Assembly (NCBI GenBank): GCA_002311745.1
Contig: DBZL01000055.1
Location: 62,001-126,000 of the forward strand
Length of the DNA stretch: 64,000 bases
Direction of reading: 5' to 3'
Source of the DNA: Phycisphaerales bacterium UBA1161
GTDB taxonomy: Bacteria; Planctomycetota; Phycisphaerae; Tepidisphaerales; Tepidisphaeraceae
In this document: piece after piece, positions 29,183-36,673 of the stretch
How positions within the stretch are numbered: the stretch's first letter is position 1
How the letters are laid out: each line of letters starts with the position of its first letter
Made by a program: the position numbers and the translations under genes
Notes under the pieces: generated by a model
The model's database searches: none
The model's input: the letters and a program-made list of their open reading frames with translations, nothing else
What the model was told of the DNA's origin: nothing

Positions 29183-29745
29183 AAAAACCAGAAGGCCCAC
29201 GAAGTGACTCGCGATGTCACCGCGTGGGCCAACCAAGTGTTGCCACTTGGCCATCTGGTTCGGACCGATTCTTTGGCAACCTGCTCCCGGCCAGGGCCCG
29301 CCTCGGCCCGCTCAGCGTGATCCGACAGTTGCCTGCCGGTTCACACAGACGGTTGATCGCGGCAGTTTCCGCCGCGATCGCTCGCCCAACAGGGCGGCAT
29401 GGCGGTTTCCCGACTGGACGGCCGTGGGTTTCGCTTTCCCGGGCCCGTTCCTAGGATCGCGGCCGCTTCGCGCCCCGTTACCAGGACGCTTTCGGCACGC
29501 TGGGCCCGACCCGCCGGTTATCGGGGGACTCTCTCCCCGCGGGCCAACGGATCACTGGCGGCGACTCTAACCCGGATTGCCGATAGGCGTTTTTACGCCC
29601 ATTAGTTTCGGGTGGCCTCATCGCTGGCCGCCGACTTCCGCCGTGCCCGCATCATTCGTTGCTTCGCACGGTCTTCGCCTTTGAAAGCCGGACTTCCTGT
29701 CAGGAGCGTTCTCCTTTTCGCCGTTCACTTCCGTGCCCGACGACA
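29183..29745 (-). ncRNA. putative large structured RNA, identity unresolved
   Basis: No protein frame here has credible composition, yet the sequence is full of perfect stems. Examples are GATCGCGGC/GCCGCGATC (29355-29379, 7-nt loop), GGCGT/ACGCC (29586-29599), and GGCCCACG/CGTGGGCC (29194-29230) enclosing GTGAC/GTCAC. CCAAGTG/CACTTGG (29233-29250) is next to it, and AACCAGA/TCTGGTT (29186-29260) closes both into a three-way junction. On the minus strand many loops are GNRA type, a TATAGT -10 lies upstream, and the last hairpin is followed by TTTTTT. The 5' part contains GGAAGTCCGGC, one base off the bacterial RNase P P4 signature, but the 3' P4 partner and other RNase P landmarks were not found. 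Highly structured RNA is well supported; its class is not. Confidence 0.5.
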
Positions 29746-29751
29746 AGGCGA

Positions 29752-29779
29752 ACTATATTCACGGCCGCGAAAAACTAAA
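29752..29779 (-). promoter_or_regulatory. candidate promoter for the structured RNA
   Basis: On the minus strand TATAGT (29757-29752) is preceded after 16 bp by a weak TTTAGT -35. The predicted start near 29745 leads directly into a GC hairpin. Confidence 0.3.
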
Positions 29780-29916
29780 AAAGAAATCTGTCTCCGCCGC
29801 CGCGCTTATCCACAGCCGCGCGCAAGTTCAGTCCCCGTAAAGAGCACGACGGTGCAAAACGCGGTGGATAATCTGACTTGCCTCGTTGCGGAAAAATCGT
29901 GGTAACATATACGCCG

Positions 29917-30510
29917 ATGCAATTGTCCCCTCAGGCGCGTCGGGCTCTTCTGCAAACGGCTTGCGACGTCATCCGTCGCCGCTTGGGCGTGGGCGATCCG
30001 CTCGACGTGCCCGACCGCGCCGCCGGTTGCGACGACCCGGCGATTTCGCAGCACGCCGGGTGTTTCGTTTCATTGCACCGCCGCGACACCCACATGCTGC
30101 GCGGCTGCATCGGCGTGCTGGAAAGCGATCGCCCGCTGATCGAAGCCCTGATCGGCGCCGCCGAATCCACCCTGCGCGATCCGCGCTTTGTCGATCAGCC
30201 CGTCACGCTGCAAGAGCTGCCGCAACTGGACATGGAAGTGACGGTGATCGGCCCGATGCGGCAAGCCGCTTCGCCTCTGGCGTTTGATCCTCTGCAGGAT
30301 GGGATTTTCCTGACGGCCTTTGGGCGCTCGGGTTGTTTCCTGCCGCAAGTCGGGCGCGAAACCGGCTGGTCGCGCGAGCAACTGCTGACGCGCTTGTGCA
30401 CCGAAAAACTCGGCCTGCATCCCAACGCCTGGCAGCACCCCTCGGCGGTCCTGCGCCTTTTCAGCGCCGATGTGATCGGCCCCGAACCGTTTCCCGCCGC
30501 CGCAACCTGA
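29917..30510 (+). CDS. AMMECR1-domain protein (AmmeMemoRadiSam system A-type)
   Basis: The 197-residue protein contains the family signature 'MLRGCIGVLE' (about residues 58-67). It also has 'FVSLHRRDTHMLRG', 'LRDPRFVD' and the C-terminal 'LPQVGRETGWSREQLLTRLCTEKLGL'. The AMMECR1 family is often found with MEMO1-like and radical-SAM partners, but neither is next to it here. Its biochemical function is not established. The ATG at 29917 (MQLSPQARRALL) matches family starts better than the upstream in-frame codon. It is convergent with mqnC, 4 bp apart. Confidence 0.88.
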   Translation: MQLSPQARRALLQTACDVIRRRLGVGDPLDVPDRAAGCDDPAISQHAGCFVSLHRRDTHMLRGCIGVLESDRPLIEALIGAAESTLRDPRFVDQPVTLQELPQLDMEVTVIGPMRQAASPLAFDPLQDGIFLTAFGRSGCFLPQVGRETGWSREQLLTRLCTEKLGLHPNAWQHPSAVLRLFSADVIGPEPFPAAAT

Positions 30511-30514
30511 CACA

Positions 30515-31969
30515 TTATTTCGTTGTTGAGCTTTGTCCCGGTCCATCCGGGCCGCCGAGGATCGGAAGCTGGATTTTCACGCTGCGGTCCTGACCGTCGT
30601 CCAATCCGGGCGCGCTGCCGATGAATCGCTGATCGATCTTTTTCACGTTGCGCACCGGTGGATGCGCCGGCGGCAAAAGGTCGGGCGAATCAGCCCCATT
30701 GTGACGGCTCAGAACGTTGTAGTACTGATCGCGCTGGGCCGGAACCCACCCGGCGTCGCGGATCAACCGGCAAATCTCGCGCTCGTTGAGACGGTACGTC
30801 GTGCCGGCGGCGCTGACCACGTTCTCCTCCATCATGACGCTCCCCATGTCGTTGGCCCCGAACAGCAGCGCCAACTGCCCGATCTTCGGCCCCATCGTCA
30901 CCCAACTGCTCTGCAGGGATGGGATGTTGTCGAAAAACAGCCGGGCCACCGCCAGCGTGCGCAGATAGGATTCCGCTCCCGCCATGCGCACCACACGGCC
31001 GCGCAGAATATCCTCATTGCTCGAATCATCGAACGGCCCATGAACCTTCTCTTCCCACTCCGCCGCCCGCCCCAGCGGCGTATTTTCACGCTGAAACGGC
31101 CAATGAATAAACGCCGTATAACTCCCCACATTCTCCGCCGCCGTCCCTTCCAGCGGCGACTTGCCAAACACCCCCGGCCACCGAGTCTTGACCCTTTCCA
31201 CCACTTCGTCTCTTCGTCTGGTCGTCTCTCCGTCTCTGACCGTAAGAGCATAATCCTGCATATCGCGCAGGGCCGCCATATGCTCGATGCGCTCGCGGAC
31301 AAACTCGATATGCCCGATGAGCATCGTGCAACTGGAATTCATCCCCTCTTCATGGGCCACGCGCATAACGCGCAGCCAATCATCTCCCGTGCACTTGCCC
31401 AGCCCGATGCGGCGGCGCACCCGCGGCGCGAAAATTTCTCCGCCTCCGCCGGGAATAGTGTCCAGCCCCGCCTCGCGGAATCGCCGGATGATCTGCCGCA
31501 CGTCCAGCTTGAAGAACCGCTCGAACTCCACGAACTCCGGCGGCGAAAACGCGTGCACGTGGATCGTGGGAAAGTTCTTCTTGATGTATCGAAGCAGATT
31601 CTCGTAATACTCGATCGGCAGGGCGTCGTTCATTCCTCCCTGCATGAGGATTTGCGTTCCGCCGATGGACACCAGCTCCGAAATTTTCTGCCCGATCTGC
31701 TCGACGCTGAGCGTATAGGCATCCGTGTCTTCATGATCGCGGCGGAAGGCGCAGAACGTGCATCGGGCAGTGCAGATGTTGGTGTAATTGATGTTCCGGT
31801 CGATGACGTAGGTGCGGTAGTCTTCCGGATGCAACCGCCGGCAAACCGCCGACGCCCAGGTCCCCAGGTCGTGCAAAGAGGCGGACTGATAAAGCTCCAA
31901 AGCCTGTCCCTCGGCCAGGCGGGCTTTGCCTTCGATGATCGGATCGATGTCGAATGAAAGGTGAGCCAT
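30515..31969 (-). CDS. mqnC: cyclic dehypoxanthine futalosine synthase (radical SAM)
   Basis: MqnC closes the ring of dehypoxanthine futalosine in the futalosine route to menaquinone. The radical SAM CxxxCxxC is 'CTARCTFC' (about residues 71-78), and the family blocks 'GGTQILMQGGMND', 'HAFSPPEF' and 'PGGGGEIF' are intact. It is 484 residues, roughly 100 more than usual. A ~45-residue Arg/Glu-rich insertion (about 237-282) interrupts the segment normally reading 'LRxLQDxTGGFTAFIPWPFQ', and the tail is also long. The ATG at 31969 was chosen because homology begins at MAHLSFDID. It stands alone, without mqnA/B/D/E nearby. Confidence 0.92.
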   Translation of the reverse strand: MAHLSFDIDPIIEGKARLAEGQALELYQSASLHDLGTWASAVCRRLHPEDYRTYVIDRNINYTNICTARCTFCAFRRDHEDTDAYTLSVEQIGQKISELVSIGGTQILMQGGMNDALPIEYYENLLRYIKKNFPTIHVHAFSPPEFVEFERFFKLDVRQIIRRFREAGLDTIPGGGGEIFAPRVRRRIGLGKCTGDDWLRVMRVAHEEGMNSSCTMLIGHIEFVRERIEHMAALRDMQDYALTVRDGETTRRRDEVVERVKTRWPGVFGKSPLEGTAAENVGSYTAFIHWPFQRENTPLGRAAEWEEKVHGPFDDSSNEDILRGRVVRMAGAESYLRTLAVARLFFDNIPSLQSSWVTMGPKIGQLALLFGANDMGSVMMEENVVSAAGTTYRLNEREICRLIRDAGWVPAQRDQYYNVLSRHNGADSPDLLPPAHPPVRNVKKIDQRFIGSAPGLDDGQDRSVKIQLPILGGPDGPGQSSTTK

Positions 31970-32119
31970 CGTTGCCGTGAAGTGTATGGATCGTCGCGGA
32001 CGGTTCAAATCTTGTTGCTTCGATTGGTTTTCAAAGCCCTTGCCCTGCAAGGGGTTTTTGATTTGGCATGCGACTGCAATTGAACTCGAGGGTTCGACGC
32101 TGTTACGATTGTCACTGAG
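31970..32119. other. divergent promoter region mqnC / hypothetical gene
   Basis: This 150-bp AT-richer gap holds the start regions of two divergent genes. No clear consensus -35/-10 pair could be assigned. Confidence 0.4.
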
Positions 32120-32533
32120 ATGTCTCTCGAACTGCATGTTTTTCTGAAGCGAGCGAATCTCCCGGATAGAGCCGGCTGGCAGCACGAGATCGACGCAATT
32201 GGCCTGCCGATTCAGTTGGACGCTGCACTTGACCCCAGGACTAATACTGGATTTTCGCCCGTTAAACTGAAGGGCATCGCGAGTGGCTTCGAACTGGACC
32301 ACGGTAACGCCGGGGAATTGCTTTCAACTTATCCCCACCTGCGCCCCGTCGTGGCTGATCGAGATACTGCGTTATCCTTCAGGTGGGGCGGCGATTTGAA
32401 AGAGTGCGGATGTGTTCTTGGCGCCGCCGCCGCGCTTGTTAAAGCATTTGATGCCGTTGCCTATTATGCCGAAGACGACGTCGCTTACAAAGACTACCAA
32501 CAATTGCTTATTGAATCGCGGCAATGCCTATGA
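32120..32533 (+). CDS. conserved hypothetical protein
   Basis: The 137-residue protein begins 'MSLELHVFLKRANLP' and contains 'GFSPVKLKGIASGFEL', 'ALSFRWGGDLKECGCVL' and 'AFDAVAYYAEDD'. This pattern resembles a scattered small bacterial family of unknown function that I recall from mixed genomic contexts; no domain name is claimed. There is no signal peptide or membrane segment. It is the first gene of the repeat-punctuated accessory region and ends 57 bp before repeat copy A. An immunity-type role is possible by size and context only. Confidence 0.65.
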   Translation: MSLELHVFLKRANLPDRAGWQHEIDAIGLPIQLDAALDPRTNTGFSPVKLKGIASGFELDHGNAGELLSTYPHLRPVVADRDTALSFRWGGDLKECGCVLGAAAALVKAFDAVAYYAEDDVAYKDYQQLLIESRQCL

Positions 32534-32589
32534 GTTGCCCGCGAAAAGCGAGCGCGCTTTGGGTGGGGGAAACGGGCGGGGGAGGCGCC

Positions 32590-32655
32590 GTAGCTCGTTT
32601 CCATTTGCCGGTTCCGTCGCCGGGGCTCTCATTCGATAACTTCGGCGGAGGTCGG
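32590..32655 (+). repeat. dispersed ~60-bp structured repeat, copy A
   Basis: The most divergent of three same-orientation copies. It shares TTTCCATTTGCCGGTT and CCGTCGCCGG with copy B, and the terminal TTCGGCGG block, but the middle (after CCGGGG) differs. Confidence 0.7.
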
Positions 32656-32752
32656 CGATTAGCAATCGTGGCATCCGGCCCCGTCAGCTCTGGACGGTCG
32701 ACATCTTTTAGTTTACCGGCTCAATTCGGGGCAGAAATGTGCATCAAGAAGC

Positions 32753-32781
32753 TTGACTATTACGCAAAATGCGTCGATAAT
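32753..32781 (+). promoter_or_regulatory. leaderless promoter of the MNT-HEPN module
   Basis: TTGACT (32753-32758) and GATAAT (32776-32781) are separated by exactly 17 bp. Initiation is expected about 32788-32790, which coincides with the ATG at 32790. No ribosome site is present. Confidence 0.6.
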
Positions 32782-32794
32782 TACGCAATATGCG
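32763..32794 (+). promoter_or_regulatory. tandem palindromic operator
   Basis: Two 11-bp palindromes, CGCAAAATGCG (32763-32773) and CGCAATATGCG (32784-32794), are 21 bp apart, or two helical turns. One lies in the -35/-10 spacer and the other covers the start site and the ATG, so a bound repressor would block initiation. The winged-helix domain of the encoded protein is the obvious candidate. Confidence 0.6.
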
Positions 32795-33389
32795 AAAGCG
32801 CCGTCCGCTGGATGCGCTGCTGCCCAGGACCCGCCAGGGAATCTTGGCGGCGATGTTCGTGCGGCCCGAGAAGGCTTGGTACGTCTCTGAATTGGCGCGC
32901 CGCATGGGGGTGCCGTCCTCCAGCCTGCAACGGGAGCTGCATGACCTCACCCATGCGGGGATACTCAAAACCCACAGGCAGGGGCGGATGGCCTATTACC
33001 AGGCCAACGCGGATTCGCCGCTCTTTGGCGACCTCCGCGGCTTGCTCTTGAAGACAGCCGGGCTCGTGGATGTTTTGGCCGACGCGTTGAAACCGCTGGC
33101 GGCAAAGCTGCGGATCGTTTTCGTGTATGGCTCAATCGCCAGCGGCAACGAGCAGAGCGACAGCGACATCGACCTGATGGTGGTTGGCGCAGTATCGCCG
33201 GTGCAATTGGCACTGCCGCTGCGTCATGCACGGGAGTTGCTGGGCCGGGAGATCAATCCGACCGTCTACACGCCAGTGGAATTCGCGAAGAAACGGGCGG
33301 CCAAAGATCATTTCCTGACGCGGGTGTTGGACAAGCCCAAGCTGTTTGTGTTAGGCAATAGGAATGAGTTGGGCGAAGCTGCTGGCTGA
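32790..33389 (+). CDS. winged-helix/MNT nucleotidyltransferase fusion (antitoxin-type)
   Basis: The 199-residue protein has an N-terminal winged helix (about 8-75, 'YVSELARRMGVPSSSLQRELHDL' in two parts) and a C-terminal minimal nucleotidyltransferase. The latter has the hairpin 'VYGSIASGNEQSDSDIDLMVV' split across residues 112-132, including the Gly-Ser and the DxD metal ligands. In MNT-HEPN toxin-antitoxin pairs the MNT partner silences the HEPN RNase, and several AMPylate it. The downstream HEPN frame overlaps by 26 bp. A palindromic operator overlaps its own start, suggesting autoregulation. Confidence 0.85.
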   Translation: MRKRRPLDALLPRTRQGILAAMFVRPEKAWYVSELARRMGVPSSSLQRELHDLTHAGILKTHRQGRMAYYQANADSPLFGDLRGLLLKTAGLVDVLADALKPLAAKLRIVFVYGSIASGNEQSDSDIDLMVVGAVSPVQLALPLRHARELLGREINPTVYTPVEFAKKRAAKDHFLTRVLDKPKLFVLGNRNELGEAAG

Positions 33390-33684
33390 CCATCGCGTGA
33401 CCCGCGTGCCACCGAGCAAGGCGGAGCTGGATAATCTGCGCTCGATTGTGACCCGCAGCCTCAAAGACGTGACGGCGGCGGGTCTTTCGGCGGATGCGCG
33501 ATTCATCATGGCATACGATGCCGGGCGGACCTTGTCCTTGATTATCGTGCGTGCAGCAGGCTACCGCCCCAGGTCGGTCGGCGCGAGGATGCGAATAGAA
33601 ACATCACTGATTCTCAATTTCCGCCATGTGACAGGGGGCAGCGCCGCCTATTTCCATTTGCCGGTTTCGTCGCCGGCCGTTTAG
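33364..33684 (+). CDS. HEPN-domain protein, truncated
   Basis: The N-terminal ~75 residues follow the HEPN pattern seen next to MNT genes ('MSWAKLLADHRV', 'ADARFIMAYDAGRTLSLIIVRAAGYRP'). The frame then departs from HEPN sequence and runs through repeat copy B, ending '...AAYFHLPVSSPAV' at 106 residues. The C-terminal helix that usually carries the RxxxxH catalytic pair is missing, so RNase activity is unlikely. It overlaps the MNT gene by 26 bp. Best read as a decayed toxin with an intact antitoxin. Confidence 0.6.
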   Translation: MSWAKLLADHRVTRVPPSKAELDNLRSIVTRSLKDVTAAGLSADARFIMAYDAGRTLSLIIVRAAGYRPRSVGARMRIETSLILNFRHVTGGSAAYFHLPVSSPAV

Positions 33685-33706
33685 TCCGAATTCTTCGGCG
33701 GGGGGG
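33642..33706 (+). repeat. dispersed structured repeat, copy B
   Basis: It contains two internal hairpins (GCCGG-8 nt-CCGGC and CCGAA-TTC-TTCGG) inside outer CCGCC/GGCGG arms. It lies inside the truncated HEPN frame and shares about 90% of its core with copy C. Confidence 0.75.
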
Positions 33707-33778
33707 CGCTCGGCAGTGAGCAGCGTTGTCCGCCTTCTTCTGTCCAAGGATCGTGGCCGGCCGTTCAAACATTGCTGG

Positions 33779-34699
33779 TCAATCGGCTTCGCGGCCCTGC
33801 TTCTGCCAAAACTCCAGGCCGCTCGCCGCCGACATGAGCGTGGCTCGCTCGGCTTCGTGCGACACCTTGCCCAGAAAAAACGGGCGGCGCAGGACTCGTC
33901 GAAGCTCGCGGCCACGGATGCGGACAAATTCATCGCGGAATTTCCCAAAGGGATGTTCGTGCACCGGGGCGTTGGTGGCGATTCCGCCGTGGACTTGGTG
34001 AAACGAGGCTTCGCCCAGCAGAACGACGTAGCTCAGTTCCTCCCGGCTCACGGCGTTGGCGAAGAAATCGAGATTGACGAGTCCGCCCCCCGGGGATTGA
34101 AACCGCTGATCGAATCCCCCCAGGTCGAAAAACGCCTGCTTGCCCATCGCAAAGCAGTTGCTCTCCAAGAGGCATCCGAACCAGCCGTAACTGTCGTCGG
34201 GGAATGCGTCCGCGATCGTGAACAGGCGGTATCCGTTGCTGCGCCACTGGCTTTGCTCCAGCAGGCGGTCCTCGACGTCCTGATTGTATCCTTCGGCGAC
34301 CGAGATGTTTTGCACGTTGGGTCCCAAATGCATGGCCACGGTGGCCACGAACGGCGAGGCGAACAGGGCAAAAGCGCGATCCGTCAATGACAGAATCCCT
34401 GGTGAAAGAATGTGCGCCCCATCGAGCATGACCATGAGCCGATCGCCTTGGGCGTGGCGGCACGCCTCGTTGATCGCTTGCACCGGCGAGGGCGACTGGG
34501 TGGCGAAGAACCGATACTTGAATTGCGGTCCCCACGCCGACACCTCCGCCTCCGATAGCGGCTGGCTCGAGCCGTTGTCCACCGCGATCACTTCATATTC
34601 AAGATTGTCGATGTTTTTTTGATACCCTCGGCTCAGCGAAAAAAGGGAGTTGCGGGCCTCGCGCCGCATGTTGAAGAAATTGATGATGACCGACAGCAT
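33779..34699 (-). CDS. GT2-family glycosyltransferase
   Basis: The 306-residue protein begins with the GT-A strand 'MLSVIINFFNMRREA' and has 'YEVIAVDNGSSQPL'. Its DxD-equivalent is in 'DRLMVMLDGAHILSPG', and the acceptor-side block is 'ESNCFAMGKQAFFDLGGFDQRF'. It has no membrane helix. ATG 34699 was preferred because family homology begins there; an upstream in-frame ATG would read through repeat-adjacent sequence. It is flanked by repeat copies B and C and is the only minus-strand gene in the accessory cluster. The sugar donor cannot be deduced. Confidence 0.85.
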   Translation of the reverse strand: MLSVIINFFNMRREARNSLFSLSRGYQKNIDNLEYEVIAVDNGSSQPLSEAEVSAWGPQFKYRFFATQSPSPVQAINEACRHAQGDRLMVMLDGAHILSPGILSLTDRAFALFASPFVATVAMHLGPNVQNISVAEGYNQDVEDRLLEQSQWRSNGYRLFTIADAFPDDSYGWFGCLLESNCFAMGKQAFFDLGGFDQRFQSPGGGLVNLDFFANAVSREELSYVVLLGEASFHQVHGGIATNAPVHEHPFGKFRDEFVRIRGRELRRVLRRPFFLGKVSHEAERATLMSAASGLEFWQKQGREAD

Positions 34700-34773
34700 C
34701 GAGTTCCGTTGCCAGTCCGATGGTATCGCAAAAGGGCAAGATGGAAAGGGAGACATCTACCAGGCGGGCCACC

Positions 34774-34836
34774 GCTGCCTATTTCCATTGGCCCGTTCCG
34801 TCGCCGGCCGTCTAGTCCGATTTCTTCGGCGGCGGC
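34774..34836 (+). repeat. dispersed structured repeat, copy C
   Basis: Same orientation as copies A and B. It ends 10 bp from the mqnC-like 5' fragment and lies between that fragment and the GT2 gene start. Confidence 0.75.
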
Positions 34837-34845
34837 TGGGCGCCT

Positions 34846-34890
34846 GGCGCCCTCCAGGATTGCATCAATGTCAAATGAAAGCTTACCCAT
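34846..34890 (-). pseudogene. 5' fragment of an mqnC-like gene
   Basis: The minus frame from ATG 34890 reads MGKLSFDIDAILEGA, matching 10 of 15 residues and about 32 of 45 bases of the start of mqnC (MAHLSFDIDPIIEGK). The similarity stops where repeat copy C begins. It is either the remnant of a duplicated mqnC/mqnE-type gene or a carried-along start region. Confidence 0.5.
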
Positions 34891-34969
34891 TGTCTGGCCG
34901 GTGCATATGCGATCCCGCCTGGCAAGGAACCGGCCTTACGCGCCGACACTGCAAAGGTCGACATTTACC

Positions 34970-34997
34970 TTGACCGGCCAATTGCCGACGGGATAAT
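34970..34997 (+). promoter_or_regulatory. sigma-factor gene promoter, near-leaderless
   Basis: TTGACC (34970-34975) and GATAAT (34992-34997), 16 bp apart, place the start site at about 35003-35005. That is one or two bases before the ATG at 35006. Confidence 0.5.
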
Positions 34998-35005
34998 AGG
35001 TTAGG

Positions 35006-36637
35006 ATGGCAAAGTTCCGGATTGACAAAATCGGAGAACTTGCCCGCCAGTTGTCCTTTACCCCACAAGAGACCAGACTGGCGCAAATCTCGTCCGCAGA
35101 AGAACTTCTGATCGAAATCGATCCCGCCAAAGCCTACCCGCTGGACTTCGTTATCTATCGCATCACCGGCTACCGCCCCAAGCGGGTGGATCAGGCCCTG
35201 CTGGCGGGGCTGGCCTTGCAGCACGATCTGGGTCTGCTGATCGAGCAGGTCAGCCAGACCCTGGCCCTGCGGCAGGATGGCCAGAATCAGCCCGTGCTGA
35301 GCATCGACGAGGTCACAGAGCGGTTCAACGTCACCAGCAAGACCATTCAGCGATGGCGTCGCCGCGGGTTGGCAGCGCGATTGTTCATCTTCCCGGACGG
35401 CAAGCGCCGCGTCGGGTTCTTGCTTTCCACGGTCGAACGATTCCTCGCCATCCATCGCGATCAGGTCCTGCGGGTTGGCAATTTCTCGCAGGTGTCGGAC
35501 CGGGAGAAATCGGAGATTCTGCGGCGGGCCAGGCGACTGGCGGAGACTCGCTGCTGCCCGGACGAGATCGCCCGGCGGATTGCCCGCCGCCTGGACCGCT
35601 CGCCCCTGACCATCGCCCACATCATCAAGGACCACGACCGCGCCAATCCGCAGGCGGCGATTCTTCCCCTGGCCGCCCAGCCGATTGGCCAGGAGCAGCG
35701 CCAGGAGATTTTCGAGTCCTTCCGCCGCGGGATCGGCGTCACGATGCTGGCCGAGCAACTCGGCCGCCCGCGAGCGCAGGTGTATCGCGTCATCCTGGAA
35801 GAGCGTCTGGCTCGGCTGCTGCGTCGGCGCGTGCGATTCATTGACGATCCGCTGTATCACCAGAGCGACGCCGCGGCCGTCGTCGAGCAGATCGTCGCCC
35901 AGCCGCAGATTCAACCCGCCCCCAAGGTCGAGGAATCGCGCATTCCGCGCGACTTGCCGCCGTATTTGCAGGACCTGTACCGCACGCCCCTGCTCTCGCC
36001 GTCCCAGGAACGCTCGCTGTTCTTGAAGCTGAATTTCCACAAGTTCCAATTCGTGGCCGTGCGGCGGAGGCTTGATCCCGCCCTGGCCGGCGCGCGGGAC
36101 GTAAGTCTGTTGGAAACCTATCGCCGCCGGATCGTGCACACGCGCAACCAGATCGTGCGTGCGAACCTGCGTCTGGTGGTCAGCGTCGCCCGCAAGCACC
36201 TGCGGCCGGGCTTATCCCTGATGGAGCTGATCAGCGACGGCAACCTGACGCTGATGCGCGCCGTCGATTCGTTCGATTTGCACAAGGGCAACCGTTTCAG
36301 CACGTACGCGACCTTGGCTCTGATGAAGGGCTTTGCCCGCAGCGTGGGCCAGATGCAGTCCGCCGGGCGCGACGCCGTGCACAGTGAACTGATCCTGGAA
36401 ACGGTGGCCGATCGTCGCGGCCTACCCGACGCCCAGCGCCTGCTGGACCGCGACCATCTCGGCCAGCTTCTCTCCCGCCTGGACGCGCGCGAGCGGCACA
36501 TCATCTCAGCACATTACGGCCTGCGCGACGGCTCGCCGGCCACCTACGAGCAGGTCGGCTCGCGTCTAGGTCTATCCAAACAGCGTGTCCGCCAGATCGA
36601 GCAAGCCGCCCTGGCCAAGCTCCGCGCGGGGATTTAG
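35006..36637 (+). CDS. sigma-70 family RNA polymerase sigma factor with N-terminal HTH extension
   Basis: Of 543 residues, the C-terminal ~170 carry sigma region 2 ('LRLVVSVARKHLRPGLSLMELISDGNLTLMRAVDSFD' split around 395-432, 'NRFSTYATLAL') and region 4.2 ('TYEQVGSRLGLSKQRVRQIEQAALAKL'). The first ~350 contain a MerR/excisionase-like HTH ('LSIDEVTERFNVTSKTIQRWRRRG', about 98-121) and two further helix-rich segments that look like HTH repeats ('DEIARRIARRL', 'GVTMLAEQLGRPRAQVYRVIL'). Similar composite sigmas occur in planctomycetes. Region 3 is minimal. It may recognise promoters through both sigma and HTH contacts. Confidence 0.88.
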   Translation: MAKFRIDKIGELARQLSFTPQETRLAQISSAEELLIEIDPAKAYPLDFVIYRITGYRPKRVDQALLAGLALQHDLGLLIEQVSQTLALRQDGQNQPVLSIDEVTERFNVTSKTIQRWRRRGLAARLFIFPDGKRRVGFLLSTVERFLAIHRDQVLRVGNFSQVSDREKSEILRRARRLAETRCCPDEIARRIARRLDRSPLTIAHIIKDHDRANPQAAILPLAAQPIGQEQRQEIFESFRRGIGVTMLAEQLGRPRAQVYRVILEERLARLLRRRVRFIDDPLYHQSDAAAVVEQIVAQPQIQPAPKVEESRIPRDLPPYLQDLYRTPLLSPSQERSLFLKLNFHKFQFVAVRRRLDPALAGARDVSLLETYRRRIVHTRNQIVRANLRLVVSVARKHLRPGLSLMELISDGNLTLMRAVDSFDLHKGNRFSTYATLALMKGFARSVGQMQSAGRDAVHSELILETVADRRGLPDAQRLLDRDHLGQLLSRLDARERHIISAHYGLRDGSPATYEQVGSRLGLSKQRVRQIEQAALAKLRAGI

Positions 36638-36673
36638 GTCGCGGCGGACGGCGGAGCGGGGGCATCCGCCGCT

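Noticed and set aside
29183..29745. Definite RNase P RNA
   Set aside because: Only a one-off match to the 5' P4 segment was found; the 3' P4 strand and other universal positions were not located, so the class is left open.
32590..34836. Integron attC sites
   Set aside because: The repeats lack recognisable RYYYAAC/GTTRRRY core pairs and no integrase is in the window.
35006..35300. HEPN similarity in the sigma factor ('YRITGYRPKRV' against 'VRAAGYRPRSV')
   Set aside because: A short local resemblance only; the surrounding residues differ and the sigma domains are clear.
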